A stretch of DNA of 64,000 bases from Nymphaea colorata (Eukaryota > Streptophyta > Magnoliopsida > Nymphaeales > Nymphaeaceae). How positions within the stretch are numbered: the stretch's first letter is position 1; each line of letters starts with the position of its first letter. A program made the translations under genes and the position numbers. Location of the stretch: positions 23,639,703-23,703,702 of the forward strand of contig NC_045146.1 in the NCBI RefSeq assembly GCF_008831285.2, given 5' to 3'. The notes below the pieces were generated by a model. It was given only the letters and a program-made list of their open reading frames with translations. It had not been told where the DNA came from and did not search any database. Shown piece after piece: positions 1 through 13,648 of the stretch.

Positions 1-103
1 TATTCATTTTCAGTATTAAAATTTAAACGCACAAAGCAAAGCTCTGCTCAACCAAAAATTTCTAACTCCGTCACCGCCGTCGTCGATTTCTCTGATAGAC
101 GCC

Positions 104-3100
104 ATGAAAGTACGGACCACCCTCTTCTTCTTTCTGGCGTTGCTGATAACCACGCATCTGAGAGCCGCTGCCCTGGGATTCAAGTGCTCTAGTGCCACCA
201 CTCACACCTGCCAGTCCATGGTCGGCTACATCGCGTCCACAAACACCACCCTTGCCGCTGTCGCCACCAAGTTCGGCCTCCGCTCCTACGCCGTTCTGCT
301 CGGCCCAAACTCGCTTCCCCTCAATGCCTCCGGCCACCACCCAGTCGGATCCGGACAGACGGTCCGGGTCCCCATACCCTGCCGCTGCACGGACGGAAGG
401 GGTTATTCGGATCGGGTCCCAGTGCACACGGTCCAGGACAATGAGTACCTCTACGTGATAGCCACGGAAGTGTTCTCGAGTCTCGTGGACTACCCATCCA
501 TCGCCGCCGTCAATCGGATTCGGGACCCCAACACGATCCATAACGGGCAGAGGTTGTGGATCCCGCTCCCGTGCAGCTGCGACCCGGTCGGGAAAAAGTT
601 CCCGGTCATTCATTACGCGCACGTCGTCCTGCCTGGCTCCTCCTTGGACGGCATCGCCGCCCAGTTCGGTGATGATGAGGGCCAGATCATGAAACTGAAC
701 GGCATTGAGAACCCGAACCTCCTTGCAGCAGGGCAGGTCCTTGACATCCCCCTCAGAGGTGAGTCTGTTTCGGATCCGATCTAACTGGGAACCGTACTTG
801 TTTGTCCTGAAAATGGATTCCCCTGCAGTTTGTTCCTCTCAGATCCGGAATTCTTCATTGGACAAGTCCTTAGCGGTCGCCGGCGGCAGCTACGCCCTTA
901 CTGCACATAACTGCGTCCAGTGCAAATGCAGCAATTCTTGGCAGTAATTCCTTTCACTCTTTTTTGAGCTCATCTGTCTTATTCTTGACCATTCCTGCCA
1001 TGGGAAGAAGTGTTTGGTTCAATATTGTTAGAAATTGCCTCGATGTGATCTGAGGTCGGCCGGATTCCATCTGTGTTTAGCTCTTATAGATAATTATAAG
1101 ATCATTCCTCAACGACGCTTAACATCTTTTTATTACTACGAGTTGTCAGGGGAAGAGATTTCATAGGAACGGTTGTCCAAATTTTGGTGGTACAAAAGTT
1201 TGATTCTCTTTTTATTTAAGCAACTTTTTGGTGATTGTAATTCCTAATTTTTGAGGTTGCGTTGTTAAATTTTCAGACTGCAGTGTGAACCAAATCCTGT
1301 GGCGAATATGTCCGCTTGCCCCTCCATGCACTGCAAAGGCACAAACATGGTCATCGGCGACTCTGTCACCGGCACTGGTTGCGGTTCGCCGACTTGTTCA
1401 TACGCCGGTTACACAAATCAGAGCATTCTCACGGCCATCGCCGCCGGACAAACATGTGTACCCGCCGGTGAGTTCACATTCTATTGCTGAACATTTGAAA
1501 CACCACGTCGCAGTATTACAACCCGATTTTTGGTTGGTCAACATGCAGATAAACATAACATCATCATTTACATGTACATGTAACTGGTATTAATAATTTC
1601 TCGCTATATTTTGACAAGCTTCAATTAAAAATGACTCAAAAGCCATCAGCGACTTGTTCTCGCTATCCATCATAATGTCTTTTAAGACCATATTGTTAAA
1701 TGCGTTGACGTGAAGCGATGCATTGAGCTTGCCAGGTAAAACGATGCGCAATGTGGTGATGTAATTCTTATGCATTTGGTCCAAAATTTTGAAATATATA
1801 ATATCAATGTAAAAAATAAAAAATAAAAAGGTAAAAATGATCTGGAAGTCTAACTTATTTGAAAAACTACCTATATACAATTTTCTATAAATTGAAACTA
1901 ACTAGAAAGGTATGATCTCTAACTAACTTGAAAAATCTAAAATCTAAGATAAAAAAACATGTTTTTTCAAAGTACAATAAAATTTTATGAAAATTCAAAA
2001 ACCAAAGGTCCTTTCTTTTTTTGCTTGTTAGCTTGTAGGCACACAAAAAAGGAAGAAAATATTAACTCAATTCAAAAACTTGTTAAATGTGAAACAAAAG
2101 AATTTAATATATAAGAATTATAAGCAAATACCCAATAACAAATGAAATCAACTTGACAAGTTTTGTTCCTTAAAATAAATTTCATGCTACGTAATGCCCA
2201 ATTTAAATGTCTAATGTAATATAGATGAACCGAAAAGCATATGATATCCTAGATAACCAGCAAGAATGACTACAGGTCAATGTATCATTCTTATCGACCG
2301 ACATCAACCATTGAACCGAAGAGAGGACGAGAAAAATATAAAAGAGATAAACAAAACTACTCATCAAAACTGAATCAAATCATTATTGAAGATCACACAT
2401 GTGCTGCCAGAGAGTTCACCAAAGAGCAGGGTCAAAAGTTTTTTTTTTTTATTGGGAGAATTTTGGTCATTGCACACTTATATGCACAATTTTTTTTTGT
2501 GCATGTAATCAACTTCATCGGGAAACTCTTTCTATTTTCCGGCTCTTATAAGTGCCGGCGATGCATTTAATTTGAAAAAATCAGATACGAAAAAAATTGA
2601 ATAACCAAATCAGATCAGATTTAGATTTAGAAAATAACATATGATCAGACAAATCAGATTCAGATCATAGTCAGACTGTGTATGACTTTTCTGTATTCAT
2701 ATTTGAATCTGAATCTCAATTCAGATATGTGAATACTCGAAAAATCGGATATAGTCGTCCATTCATTCGTGAGGTGCGTGCACCAAATATGCTGCATAGT
2801 GTCGCCTTTCTCCTCCTCATGCACTGTATAAGTGTTTTAGTATTAGTTGATCCCATCCATGGGCTCACTCTCTTTTAATGAAATGAACTAGCTGCTCCAA
2901 CTTTGCCACCCACCGGCGCGCCCCCACCTCCACCGTCAACCGGTGCCCGGCAGCCTACTGGAGCGCCCCCCGCTCAGCAACCCACTGGTGTCGTGCAGCC
3001 TCCCAGTGTGCCCTCTTCTCCGCAGCCCAGAAGCTCTGCTCCTCGGCACCATGCTGCAAGATTGGCATGGCAGCTTATCTTCTATGCAACCTTAGCTTTT

Positions 3101-3130
3101 CTGTCATCTGCGTTTCATTGGCAGTGTTGA
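104..3130 (+). CDS. LYM2: LysM-domain GPI-anchored chitin receptor, CEBiP/LYM2 type
   Basis: Four exons join in phase: 104-758, 829-943, 1277-1467 and 2892-3130, giving 399 aa. Each intron starts GT and ends AG. Seen: a hydrophobic signal peptide (about residues 1-24); three C-x-C motifs (CRC 93-95, CSC 157-159, CKC 250-252) typical of plant LysM receptors; LysM-like segments at about 107-153 and 170-217; a Cys-rich region in exon 3 with a CPSMHC-like motif; and a Pro-rich linker with repeated QPTG in exon 4. The protein ends in a hydrophobic tail after a small-residue stretch, which suggests GPI attachment, and it has no kinase domain. The segment reading LWIPLPCSCD followed by HYAHVVLPGSSL resembles CEBiP/LYM2 more than LYM1/LYM3. 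Known of the family: these plasma-membrane proteins bind chitin oligomers and work with LysM receptor kinases in defence. The start is the first ATG before the signal peptide. Intron 3 (1.4 kb) is AT-rich. The LYM2 symbol is inferred from resemblance. Confidence 0.9.
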
Positions 3131-5225
3131 AGACTGTGGTCTCGAACAAGCTTTCTTGGTCCAATGATGTTTAAAACTATTTATAGTCTCAGTAGATTCG
3201 TCACTTTTAAAAAGTTTAACTGAAATTGTCGGATTTTACTTTGTTTATATTCTTCTTCCTTGAGTTTTCCTCGTTAATGTTGAAAGGATGAATGAGTACA
3301 TGTATTAATCTGTTGCAGAAGTGCAACTTTTATTTACTAGAAATGAAAATAAACTTTCAAATATTTCTGTCTAGCTTTACACGAGGTCGGAGGATCGATC
3401 CGGTTTAAAAATGTATTCAATCGATCGCTTACCCATGACTGGAAGATTGTTCAAAGTCGATACATGTTAGATCTTTCTGGTGTGAGAGAAACAATAGCTG
3501 AATAAATTTTCATTGAAATTTGACGGCGACGGAAAACTTTCCGAGTCATTTAGCTTAAAAAATGACTCCAGACAGATGCATGTTCTTCAGTGAACAAGTG
3601 ATTGAAAAACAAATGAAGAGAACTTTCGCAGGTTGCATGTGTCGAATCCTATCAATCAAGGGCCACAACTAGAAAGTAAGCAAATGATTGGTAACAGTGG
3701 GGTTCGATCGAACGGAACACAATGACTTCGCCCAATCTCAGACCATCGTCGATCAGTCATCCTCACGTCCAGTTTTGAGCTTAGCTCGTGAATTCACTGT
3801 CAGCCCCTTTACTGCGACTCAAAGAAAGGAAGTCTTCTGACACCGTGAAGACGAACTATTAGTTCCCTACGTGGTCTTAACAAAAGAAAGAAGATGAAGA
3901 TAAACATAAGCAGGGATTGAACTGAGTTCCATCCTCCAACAAGTCTTAGGTAAAACGGAAGATTAGAGGACAAAAACAACTCCACACAGTGAATGCTGGA
4001 CAAAATGGAATTTAACGGATGTAGGCCCGGACAAAAAAAAAACTATATATATATATATATTATCCTTGAGTGATTTGTACATGTGAACTTATCACAACAT
4101 TATCATGGATATTTAATTTATTTGCTTTAAAAATGGCTTATTCTACCTTTTATTGTTGCTTCGTCCCTCACTTTTGCAGGCTTTAATTTCTGATATTTTT
4201 CCTGCCTAGATATTTTATCTGGGAACTGCTAAGATCGGGACGTTTCGCCTCGGATATTACCGAGGCTGGTGACTGTGACTAGCTAAGAATTTCTGACTAC
4301 AGGGACCTAATTCTTGGGCCAAATGTCACCATGTGAGCTATTTATTTCATTTTTTTAATATAAGTTGCAACAAAAAAAAGAAAATGCTGCTAGATTATTG
4401 TTCCTATGCGGACTTAATTGGACACTTTAAAACTAAGCTCGAGCCTCACAAGCTTAAGATTGGAGTATTTATAAGTCATGGGGACAATATGTTTGTCATA
4501 TCTAATATTTGGTTTAAAATTTTAAAATTAAATCTACAACCCAATTGATCATTGGACCCTATGTCCTTTACTAAAGCCTGATTAAATGGTTCCGGGCTTA
4601 AGTAAGTAATCGGGTAATCTCGAACCATTGACAGTCTTGAGCATGGTATGCTTTACATCTAAATTAGATTCACACACTAAAATTTGGTTATCTATTGGTC
4701 ATAAAGTTGAACTCTTTTCGCTATAAAATTTCGATTTAAAACCTTCAAGTTGAATGAGATCGATAGTTGTCTATATCTAGAATTAATAAAACCCTAGGTT
4801 GTCTATATTGAAGAAACCGGAGATTGTCAAAAGACCTAGCGATCCACACCCTAATTTCTATGTTGGTCGCCCGGCGCGGCGCCCCATTGGCCAAGTATGG
4901 CTCTCTGAACCCAGTCGGCGGGAAAACCTAGCCAAGGCCAGATTCTACAAAAGGAGGGCCGGGCTAGCTGAGCCAGAGGACGCCCGTCTCTTTGTTATTC
5001 TGACGGGCTCTGCAACAGTCGATCGATCGAGAGGGGGCGAAGCCGCGACGGACAATATCGAGGAGGAGGAAGAGGAAGAGGAAGAAGCAGAACAGCAGGA
5101 GGAGGACTGGAGGAGGAGCGAGACGAGGAAGTTGTCCTTTCAAGGGAGGTAGTTTATCTCCAAAGTTGATCGATTGATCGCTTTCCTTGTGCTTGGTCAT
5201 CTTCAGTCATCGCCCTGCATCAGTG
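3131..5225. other. Intergenic region between the LysM and ELF7 genes
   Basis: No supportable gene is seen. The left part is AT-rich 3'-flank with a short TA run near 4045-4061. The right part (about 4860-5160) is more GC-rich, ends in a GA-rich stretch (about 5060-5130) and probably includes the ELF7 promoter and 5' UTR. An AAACCCTA telo-box-like motif, common in promoters of plant housekeeping genes, lies at 4789-4796. An open frame over 4799-5152 has no ATG start and its acidic run is just the GA-rich DNA. Confidence 0.6.
3348..3353 (+). promoter_or_regulatory. Candidate polyadenylation signal of the LysM gene
   Basis: An AATAAA lies about 218 bases after the stop codon of the LysM receptor gene, a normal 3'-UTR distance. 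Plant poly(A) signals are loose, so this is only a candidate. Confidence 0.35.
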
Positions 5226-8200
5226 ATGGCGTCTATGTATCACAGTGGTGGTCCTGGAAGGCCACCACCTCCCTCTGCCTTCCCGCCTCAATCACAGCAG
5301 CAACAGCAACCGCCGCCACCACCTCCCCCATCAATGGCCTCCTCCTTCAGACCTAACCACAACCCTCCTCCTGCTCCCTCCCTTCAACCGAATCAATACC
5401 CTCCCGCCCATCCCCACCACCAGCAATCTTACCGCCCTCCTCCCTATCACCAACCTCCTCATGCTCCTCCTCCTTCTGGCCCTTCTCATAATTTCAACCA
5501 AATGCGCCCCAACTATGGATCTGCCCAATTCCCTCAACAGTACCCATATCCCCATCTCCCCCCACCGCCCCTGCAGCCTCCTCCTCCTCCACCACCGAAC
5601 AATCCTCAGGTCGTCCCTCCACCTCCGCTTCCTCCTTCCTTGCCCCCACCTCCTCCTCCGCCTCCATCCAGCAATTCTCAGCATCTTCTTCCTCCTCCTC
5701 CGCCCCCGCCAGGACCAGCGCCCCAGTACTACTCCTCTTCGCAGTATCCTCAATATCCTCCTCCCTCTTCTCCTCCGCCCCCACCTCCGTCGTCTCCTCC
5801 GACGCTACCACCGCCTCCCCCGAACCCACCTCCTACTGCCTCTGGAATCAGGCCAGTACAGTCGCACGCTTCTCATCATCATAGACAAAAGGAGCGCCCT
5901 GCTGCTAGTGTGCAGAAACCCGGGCGGGACGCGCAGGCTGCTGCCAGGGTGGAGACTGAAGAGGAGAGGAGGATCCGAAAGCGGAAGGAGTACGAGCGGC
6001 AGAGGATGGAAGAGAAGCAGCGGCGGTTGATGAAAGAGTCGCAAGCAACCGTGCTGCATAAGACTAACTTGTTGTCTTCAGGTGCGAAGATGCACGGCTC
6101 CGTAACTGGATCGAGGGGTGTCGAGAGGAAGGCTCCATTTCTTACCGCGGATAGGGTGGAAAACAGACTAAAGAAGCCCACCACGTTCTTGTGCAAATTG
6201 AAGTATGCTTCCATCCGATGCTTCTCTTCATTAAATATCAAGAAAATCATGCTATCCTTTTGTAATGTCTTAACCCCTACTTAATTGCGGTATATTTGAC
6301 ACTTCTGCTGCGTTGAGATGCTACATAATGCCATAACCATGGGTAGCTGGTCTAAGCAAAATAATGATTACTAGTCAGGATTCAACATCAAACTCATGGT
6401 AAAATGTATTCTGATTTCTGGTGATTCAGCAGCCATCAACTTACTGAAACATCCCTCAGGATAATTCGGGCACCAACAGTTTAGTAAAATTAGCGTTGTC
6501 TGACTTAAAGGTTGTTTGCTTTTATATTCCAGAAAATTCTACTCTTGTTTACCTTCTTTTTGTATCATTCAGAAATTTGTCTTCGTACTGATTCTTCTTG
6601 ATCTTTTTGCCATCTAATATACTGTGCTCTATTTTTCTATACCTTCTGTTCCTTGAAGGTTCAGGAATGAACTTCCAGATGTAACTGCACAGCCGAAACT
6701 CTTAACCATGAGCACAAACAAAGATCGGTATGTTTATCCCATTGCATGTCTTTCAGTCATTTGTCATCTTTTCATCGTATTTCATTTATTCAATTGCTAT
6801 TGCTTTATCTTGATATATAAGTTTTGAGCCTATAAGTTTTCTCCACGTGCTATTTTGTAGAGTACATATTCTTTAATAACAGTGATAGGACACTTTGAAG
6901 GACTACACTGACTTGTTAACCATATTAAAGTTGCGAGCACTTAGTAAGTGTACTGTATTAAGCATGAATATATACATTTTTTTAAAAATTAAGAATGCAG
7001 TCTTTGCTCCAACTATCTAATAATATTTTGTACCTATGGTACTGGAAGCACATCATCAGCATAAAGTGGAAATGTGAAAAGAAATTCTTCCGTTCCTTGG
7101 GATGTTTCCAAGTTTAGAGGCTTAACATAGCCATGCAAAAGCTTTGTTTCTAATAGTCGCTATTCCATATGTTGTCTTACAGAAATTGGACTCTTCCATC
7201 TCTATAAATTTCTATATATATTTTCCAGGTTATAGTGGACAATGTACTTTTTTCTTGTTGCTTCTATCTGTTGCTAACTTGCTTGTAGAAGGCTAATAGA
7301 CTTAAGAGTTAAGAATTATTTTTATTATTTTAAAGTATGAACTTTTATATGGTTCGAAAGCATCTTCACAAGATGCGCTTCTCGTTAATCTACACTATAG
7401 ATGAAAATGCATTATGCATGGACTTTTGTGTCATTTAGTGGGAAGGGGAGTTACTTCACATGGATGGATGGGGATCATGTTTCTGTTATAACCATGTGAA
7501 AATTCTTGATGTTTTAATACCAGTAACAGATGTTTGTGATTTGATTTCATGAATTGCAACTGGTCAGTATAACTGCTTTAACAATCATTATTGCACTCTG
7601 ATCTCTGAAAAGCTGCAAAAACCCTGACTACATTTTCTTTGCATGTTTCAAACATTGAATGCTGAGAGGATGCAGGAATTATATATTAATCTTGCTAAGA
7701 TATTGTGGTCATTGATGGGAATTCTGTAAAATGGTTCCTGTAAGGTTTAAAAATTCATAATATTGTGTGTAAGTTACTTCCTGCTGTGATGCTATTCAGA
7801 AGAATTTGGAGAATGTATTGTCTTGGACTGTATATCTGATTATTGGAGGCACATGCAAATAATGGAAAAACATGTAAATTTCTGAAGCTAGGCTGCTGCT
7901 AATTGTTTCTTGGACAGTATAAATATTTGGCCATGTAAATATTTTTCCATTATTACATACATACACACATTGTGTCACATATTCAGAGGTTAGGCGTGAA
8001 GCTTAGGGGTTCCCTTGTATGTATTTTGACTGGAGTTATATCTAGCCATTCTTTATCCACCTGTTCCTTTTTTCTAATTATGATAAGATATTGTTTGAGC
8101 TTTCTGGATGATTATACTTACGGACTAGCTGGTGCATATTTTCCATATCCTGTTTGACTGTTCCTTGGCTTAAACCTCTTGGGCAACTCTCATTGCCCAC

Positions 8201-11200
8201 CAAGAAGGCCTCATATGCTAAGTTGCCAAAATGGGGAGTTGGACATAGGTTGTTCGAACCAATCAAAGCTAGATGTTCAATTTGGCGAAGTCGATTGACT
8301 ATAAATAAATAATGCATATGTTTATATGGCAATAATTAAAAAAATACAGAGACATTTATGTCTATACAGAGAATGCACATATGTATTTATAGGTTAGAGA
8401 TTAGCTCACCAACCAATGATTAGACTTACTAAATGACTAGATTGACCAACTAGTCGCTGGTTAAAATGCAGCTTGTTCAACAATTGGCACAACTGAGTTG
8501 TCTGACCAGTTGACCAAGTAGTTGGAATTTTGACAAGCTCCTAGGGTTCTGGCCTGTGGCAATGAATGCACACATTATGTAGTGACTATGCCTCCTCAAC
8601 TTGAGTCTTTAAAGAGGTTGTGAGGGTTTATGTGCTTAATCATTTTAGTTTATTTTTTCTGAATATTTCTATACTTTATTAATGGGAATAGTCACAGTTC
8701 GTATTTCTTTCCTATCTATTTTCTTGGTGTGAATGGGGAAAAAGTTAATGATGGCATGTATTATGATACTATTCTGAAATTTTTTCTTTAGTCTGTTGCC
8801 TTTCCCCTATGTATCCAGAATTTGTGGTACAAAATAGTGTGAGTTCAATCTGTATAGCGGCCATATTATATTTTAATAAGCTTTTCCAATGGGAATCATA
8901 TGATTATGAAGGGTGAACTATCTAATGTATTTGCAGATATACCCGATATGCCATTACATCCTTGGAGAAGATGCACAAGCCAAAGCTTTTTCATGAGCCT
9001 GATCTTGGAATACCACTTGATCTACTTGATATCAGTGTATATAAGTAATATTTTCTCATCATTAAACTCTTTCTTTTCTTGAATTGCCTTCACATGTTGT
9101 CACTTATTCTTAAGTATAGTGGCCATGGTTTGGCATCACTAAACAAATGAAAATTTCAGGTATCCGGTTTATTTAGAGCTCTAACATTCTTCTTCTATTA
9201 CTTAACCAGTACCCCCAGCATAAGGCCGCCTCTTGCTCCTGAAGATGAAGAATTGTTGCGTGACGGTGATGTAGCAACACCTGTCAAACTAGATGGAATC
9301 AGAAGGAAGGATCGCCCTACTGATAAAGGTGTTTCCTGGTTGGTCAAGACTCAATACATCTCACCTATTAGCTTGGATGCTGCAAAACAGGTAAAGCATA
9401 TAAAAATTATGGGAATATTTATTCCTATAAATGTTCATAAACTTATGATAGTTGATGTTTTGTTTTTGTAGTCTATAACTGAAAAACAAGCTAAGGAATT
9501 GCGGGAGACAAGGGAAGGGCGTAACCTGTTCTTGGAAACCCTCAATAATAGGTACTTTTTTATATTACCAACTTACTTTGTGGTTAACCATCTAGCTATC
9601 TTTCTTATAATTCACCTGATTATCATAACCTTAAAATTTCCAGGGACAAGCAAATCCAGGCCATTGAAGAATCATTTAAGGCATCCAAGTCGCGTCCAGT
9701 ACATCAAACCAAACCCCAACTGGAACCTGTTGAGATTTGGCCACTATTACCTGATTTTGATAGGTATCTTGCATCCATCAATTTTTGTACTCAAGTTTAA
9801 TAGATATAGCTTGTTGCAATGTCTAACCATTTAGTTGAAAAAATCAGTCACACTTATTGTAGATCTCCTAAAGGAAAATGAGCCTAGTTACACCCTGGAA
9901 AGCTGAATGGATGCACAAATTAAAGTAAAAATCCTAATAACTTTTGAACTTCCAAAGATACAAAAAACAAGGTAAAAAAGGTGAAGAGAAGCTGGGAGAC
10001 TTATTTTATTGCAGTTTTCTTCTTTTAATCGTGGTAAGAAGGAAGTATATTTTTCGCCAAGAATAACAAGAAATCACCAAGGCGAGCAGAAGACTATTCA
10101 AAGTATCTAATCTGGTGATCCAACACAAATCTGTCCTTGTCTAATAGGATTCTGTCAGTGGATTTTTGAAAATGCCATTCTGGAAACTTTCTATGGTTCA
10201 TATCTATCTATGGGGCGATTGAATTGCTGATAGGTAAATCATTTGCATAAAAAAGTTTCTAAATGAGGCTGGTGGAAGAGCGGATTATTTGGTAAGGAAA
10301 AACTGTAGGAGAGAAGCTGCTGAAGGTGGTTTGCACTTCCTATAAATGTGTATGTGTACATCTTCTTCAGAATAGTTTGGTCCATAGATGTGTGATTTTA
10401 CATTACATGAGCATAGAGTGCTAATACAGTTAGATATAGTTATCTAATTTATCAATGATCTTAGTTAAGTATATTTATTTGATAATGTCTTTTAGACCAG
10501 GTTTTTCCTGAGAACTTGAAAATACTTTGAGCTGTGACATTTTCACTGAGACATTCCTGAAAAGGACATATGGATATACAATTATCATCGTATACTTCCT
10601 GGAAAGAGAAGGACATAGGCTCTTGAACATATAAGGCTTTGTTGCTTCAGAAAATTGTTTACTATGTTCAATAAGATGACTAGTAATTCACTTAATTGAC
10701 TTGACATTGTTGTTCTGCTATCATGCTTCCTAAACACTGGCAATTTTTTAATGTTCAGGTATGAAGATAGGTTTGTTACAGTGGCTTTTGATAATGATCC
10801 TACAGCTGATTCCGAAATCTACAGCAAGTTAGATCGTGATATTCGTGATGATCTTGAATCAAAGGTATATATCTGCTTACTTCTTAATATCGTGCTTTCT
10901 ATTTCTTTCAAATTTTGGTAGATTTGTAACTGCATTATAAGTTTAATACTATCTTTCTCCAATTCTTCTCCACTAGTAATATTTTATTTTGAGATTCATG
11001 CCATTATTTGCCTCAATTTTGATTAGTTTTCATGGTACTGTTCTCCATCATGGCTTTCTCAGGCTGTTATGAAGAGTTTTGTGATCACTGGTTCCGACCC
11101 ATCTAAACCAGAGAAGTTCCTGGCGTATATGGTTCCTGGCCCTGAAGAGGTACTGTTTAGTTTGTTTTCTTTTTCAGTTTTCTTTTTTCCCTTGCCAATC

Positions 11201-13648
11201 ATGGCTACAGACAAACATGTTTCTGTTCCTTCCAGTGTTGGTAATGTTACTCCATATCAGAACTTAATATTTCTCCATATTAGAACTTATTGCTGATGCA
11301 TATCATATCAGCGAATATCTACATTTTCTATCCCTTCCCAATGCGATACGAAGCTGTTATGGTTTTATATATAACTTTTGTTGCTCCATTGTTTAAATTT
11401 TAAACGATTAAAATATTTTAAATTATCTTTTTAAATTCAAGAAGAAAAAAAAAGCAGGGTGGTATGGGCTGATGTGTAGCAATGCATATCAGTCGGTACA
11501 TCGTATTGGCATGCAAACCGATGCAGCACAATGTTGGTTTTTTCATACAATAGTGTTCCAGTACATTTGCTTTGTCATTGTGTTATTGCACTTTAGGCAG
11601 TATTCAGATTCTCGTTTTAAATTACATTTTCTTTGCATTATTATACTTTAGGCGGTTTGTACATTACGGTTGCTGACTATCAATGCATGGTTATTCTGTC
11701 TTTTATGATAGGTTTCAAAAGATATGTTTGATGAAAGTGAAGACGTGGTATACTCGTGGATCAGAGAGTATCACTGGGATGTAAGCATCGAACCTCAGAA
11801 CCTTAATTGTTGCTTGTTTGGGGGTTGTGGTTGAATGCATGCAGGATTTTCTTTTAATTTTGTCTGTCATTTAGTGTATTCTTGAAAGAAAATAGGAAAT
11901 TTCTTGCTATTAGATTGACTATTTTCTGTGGAATTGACTTTTTTTTTTGGTTTTATGTATTACTGCAAATTATTATCTAATAGAAAAAATAAAGATGTTT
12001 CTCACCGCTTTGGTTCTAGATTAACCAATTTTTGCCACATGCTTTGCCATCATTTTCACAGGTTAGAGGTGATGATGCAGAAGGTCCCACCACATATCTT
12101 GTTCATTTTGATGAATCAGCCGCCAGATATTTGGTATAAACTGTCTTTAGCAAATGTATTAAGAATGAGTAAGTGTACTCTATGTAATGTTCACACCTTG
12201 TTTCATATAATGCAGCCTCTACCCACAAAGCTTGTATTACAGAAAAAGAAGGCAAAGGAAGGAAGATCTGCAGAAGATGCTGATACCCATTATCCTGCAC
12301 CCTCAAGAGTGACAGTGAGGAAGGGTTCATCTGTTTTCATTGGTGACCAAAATGAGCATGGAAGAATTTCCTCTGATCATGTATGTCCTGTACTGCTTGA
12401 GATCCATTTCCTGTTTGAGTATCAAAAGATTTGGTATGCACGGTTGAGGAAGTTTGACATACTTATTTATGATTAGTGAATGATTTCCCCACCTTGCTTC
12501 TAATATTGCTGTCAATGTTGAGACCTGACCATCTACCTGATGATCTTATCATTATAGAAGTGAACTGTGAATGGCAAGTGATGGGGAAGTCAATTACAAT
12601 GTATTTCCTTTTCCTCTTTCTCCTTTGTTATAATATCTGAGCTCATAGCGTGTCAACCACCACAGGAAAGGGTGATGTGAGTGGGTTCTGTGTTGGTCTT
12701 GCAAACAAGGACAGAATAAGCCTGAGTTCTGAGCTTCTTGTCCTTTTATCCAAGTAGTGAGTGATTTAGTTTCTCATCTACTGGAATATTGTTAATGTTT
12801 TGTGGCTTTCGATTTTCTATTGTGCAAAGTTGCAAACAATGTTTGCCTTCCCTGATGATAATATATTATCTGAATCTACCTTTAATTGCTATTTTAAGAT
12901 GTGCCACATGTAGTGCATTTCACTATTTTAATTCTACATATGCTGTCTGCCATTTTCAACAGAATCTTCCTGAGGTGGAAGAATGACCAAAATTCATGCG
13001 ATATAAAGTTTGGTGTCTCTATATTGCTATCCATTTAGTGATAATGTTATACATTATTTGTATTTGTGCCTCACCGCAGGCTTCACTGCAATGCTTGTTG
13101 ACCACGTATATTGCTGTGTTAGAATTTGTCTTTGTCTATTTTCAGTATTCTGTGTGTCAGACCAGTCTGTTTGACATATTATATTTGAATTAGATGTGGT
13201 ATCAGTTAATTTGCTTTAGTTCTTTAGTTTTTCGTTTTGGTCAAATGGAAAAAAGCTTCTTTCCATAGTAGATAGCTTTACTTGCCTTTCTCCTTTCTGG
13301 AGGTGCCTATGGAAATAGCTTTTTCTATTGTGGCTTCCATGATGGATTTCTTGTACACATTTGCATGTGCTTCAAGCATCACATTTACTTTTATGATATA
13401 AACATGGGCATACATCTGTTTGGGTATTGAAAGAAAAATTATTTCCTTGTGGCTTTGAGTATTGTTCATCTTAGTCCCTATCCTGTTGACTTTTTTCTCT
13501 TACTACGTAGGATTATGCTAACAATAAAAGAGGCATTTCCAACTCAAAGCGGGGAAGGTCTCCAATTGAAGACAACAATGAGAAAAGGCGTAGAACAGAA
13601 CATGAACTGGGCTTGGAACATTTTAGTGGAGATGACCTGTCAGATTGA
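5226..13648 (+). CDS. ELF7: PAF1 homologue of the Paf1 elongation complex (ELF7/VIP2)
   Basis: Twelve exons join in phase: 5226-6202, 6659-6727, 8937-9044, 9210-9390, 9472-9551, 9644-9763, 10759-10864, 11063-11149, 11712-11780, 12062-12133, 12216-12380 and 13511-13648, giving 723 aa. Residues 1 to about 202 are Pro/Gln-rich with runs of up to eight prolines. Residues about 241-271 are a charged Glu/Arg/Lys helix. The PAF1 core starts near 317 and carries the family signatures FRNELPD, SLEKMHKP and EPDLGIPLDLLD. The C-terminus is basic and then acidic, ending DDLSD. Known of the family: PAF1 is a nuclear scaffold that links RNA polymerase II elongation to H2B ubiquitination and H3K4 methylation; in Arabidopsis ELF7 sustains FLC expression and delays flowering. 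The start is the first ATG in the frame. Introns 2 (2.2 kb), 6 (1.0 kb) and 11 (1.1 kb) are long and AT-rich. The last junction is in phase, but a small unrecognised exon in intron 11 cannot be excluded. Confidence 0.93.

Noticed and set aside
4799-5152. 117-codon frame with an acidic run upstream of ELF7
   Set aside because: It has no ATG start, and the Glu run simply reflects GA-rich leader DNA. No domain is present.
5331-5829. Arg- and Glu-rich minus-strand frames opposite ELF7 exon 1
   Set aside because: They arise from CCT/CCG proline codons read in reverse.
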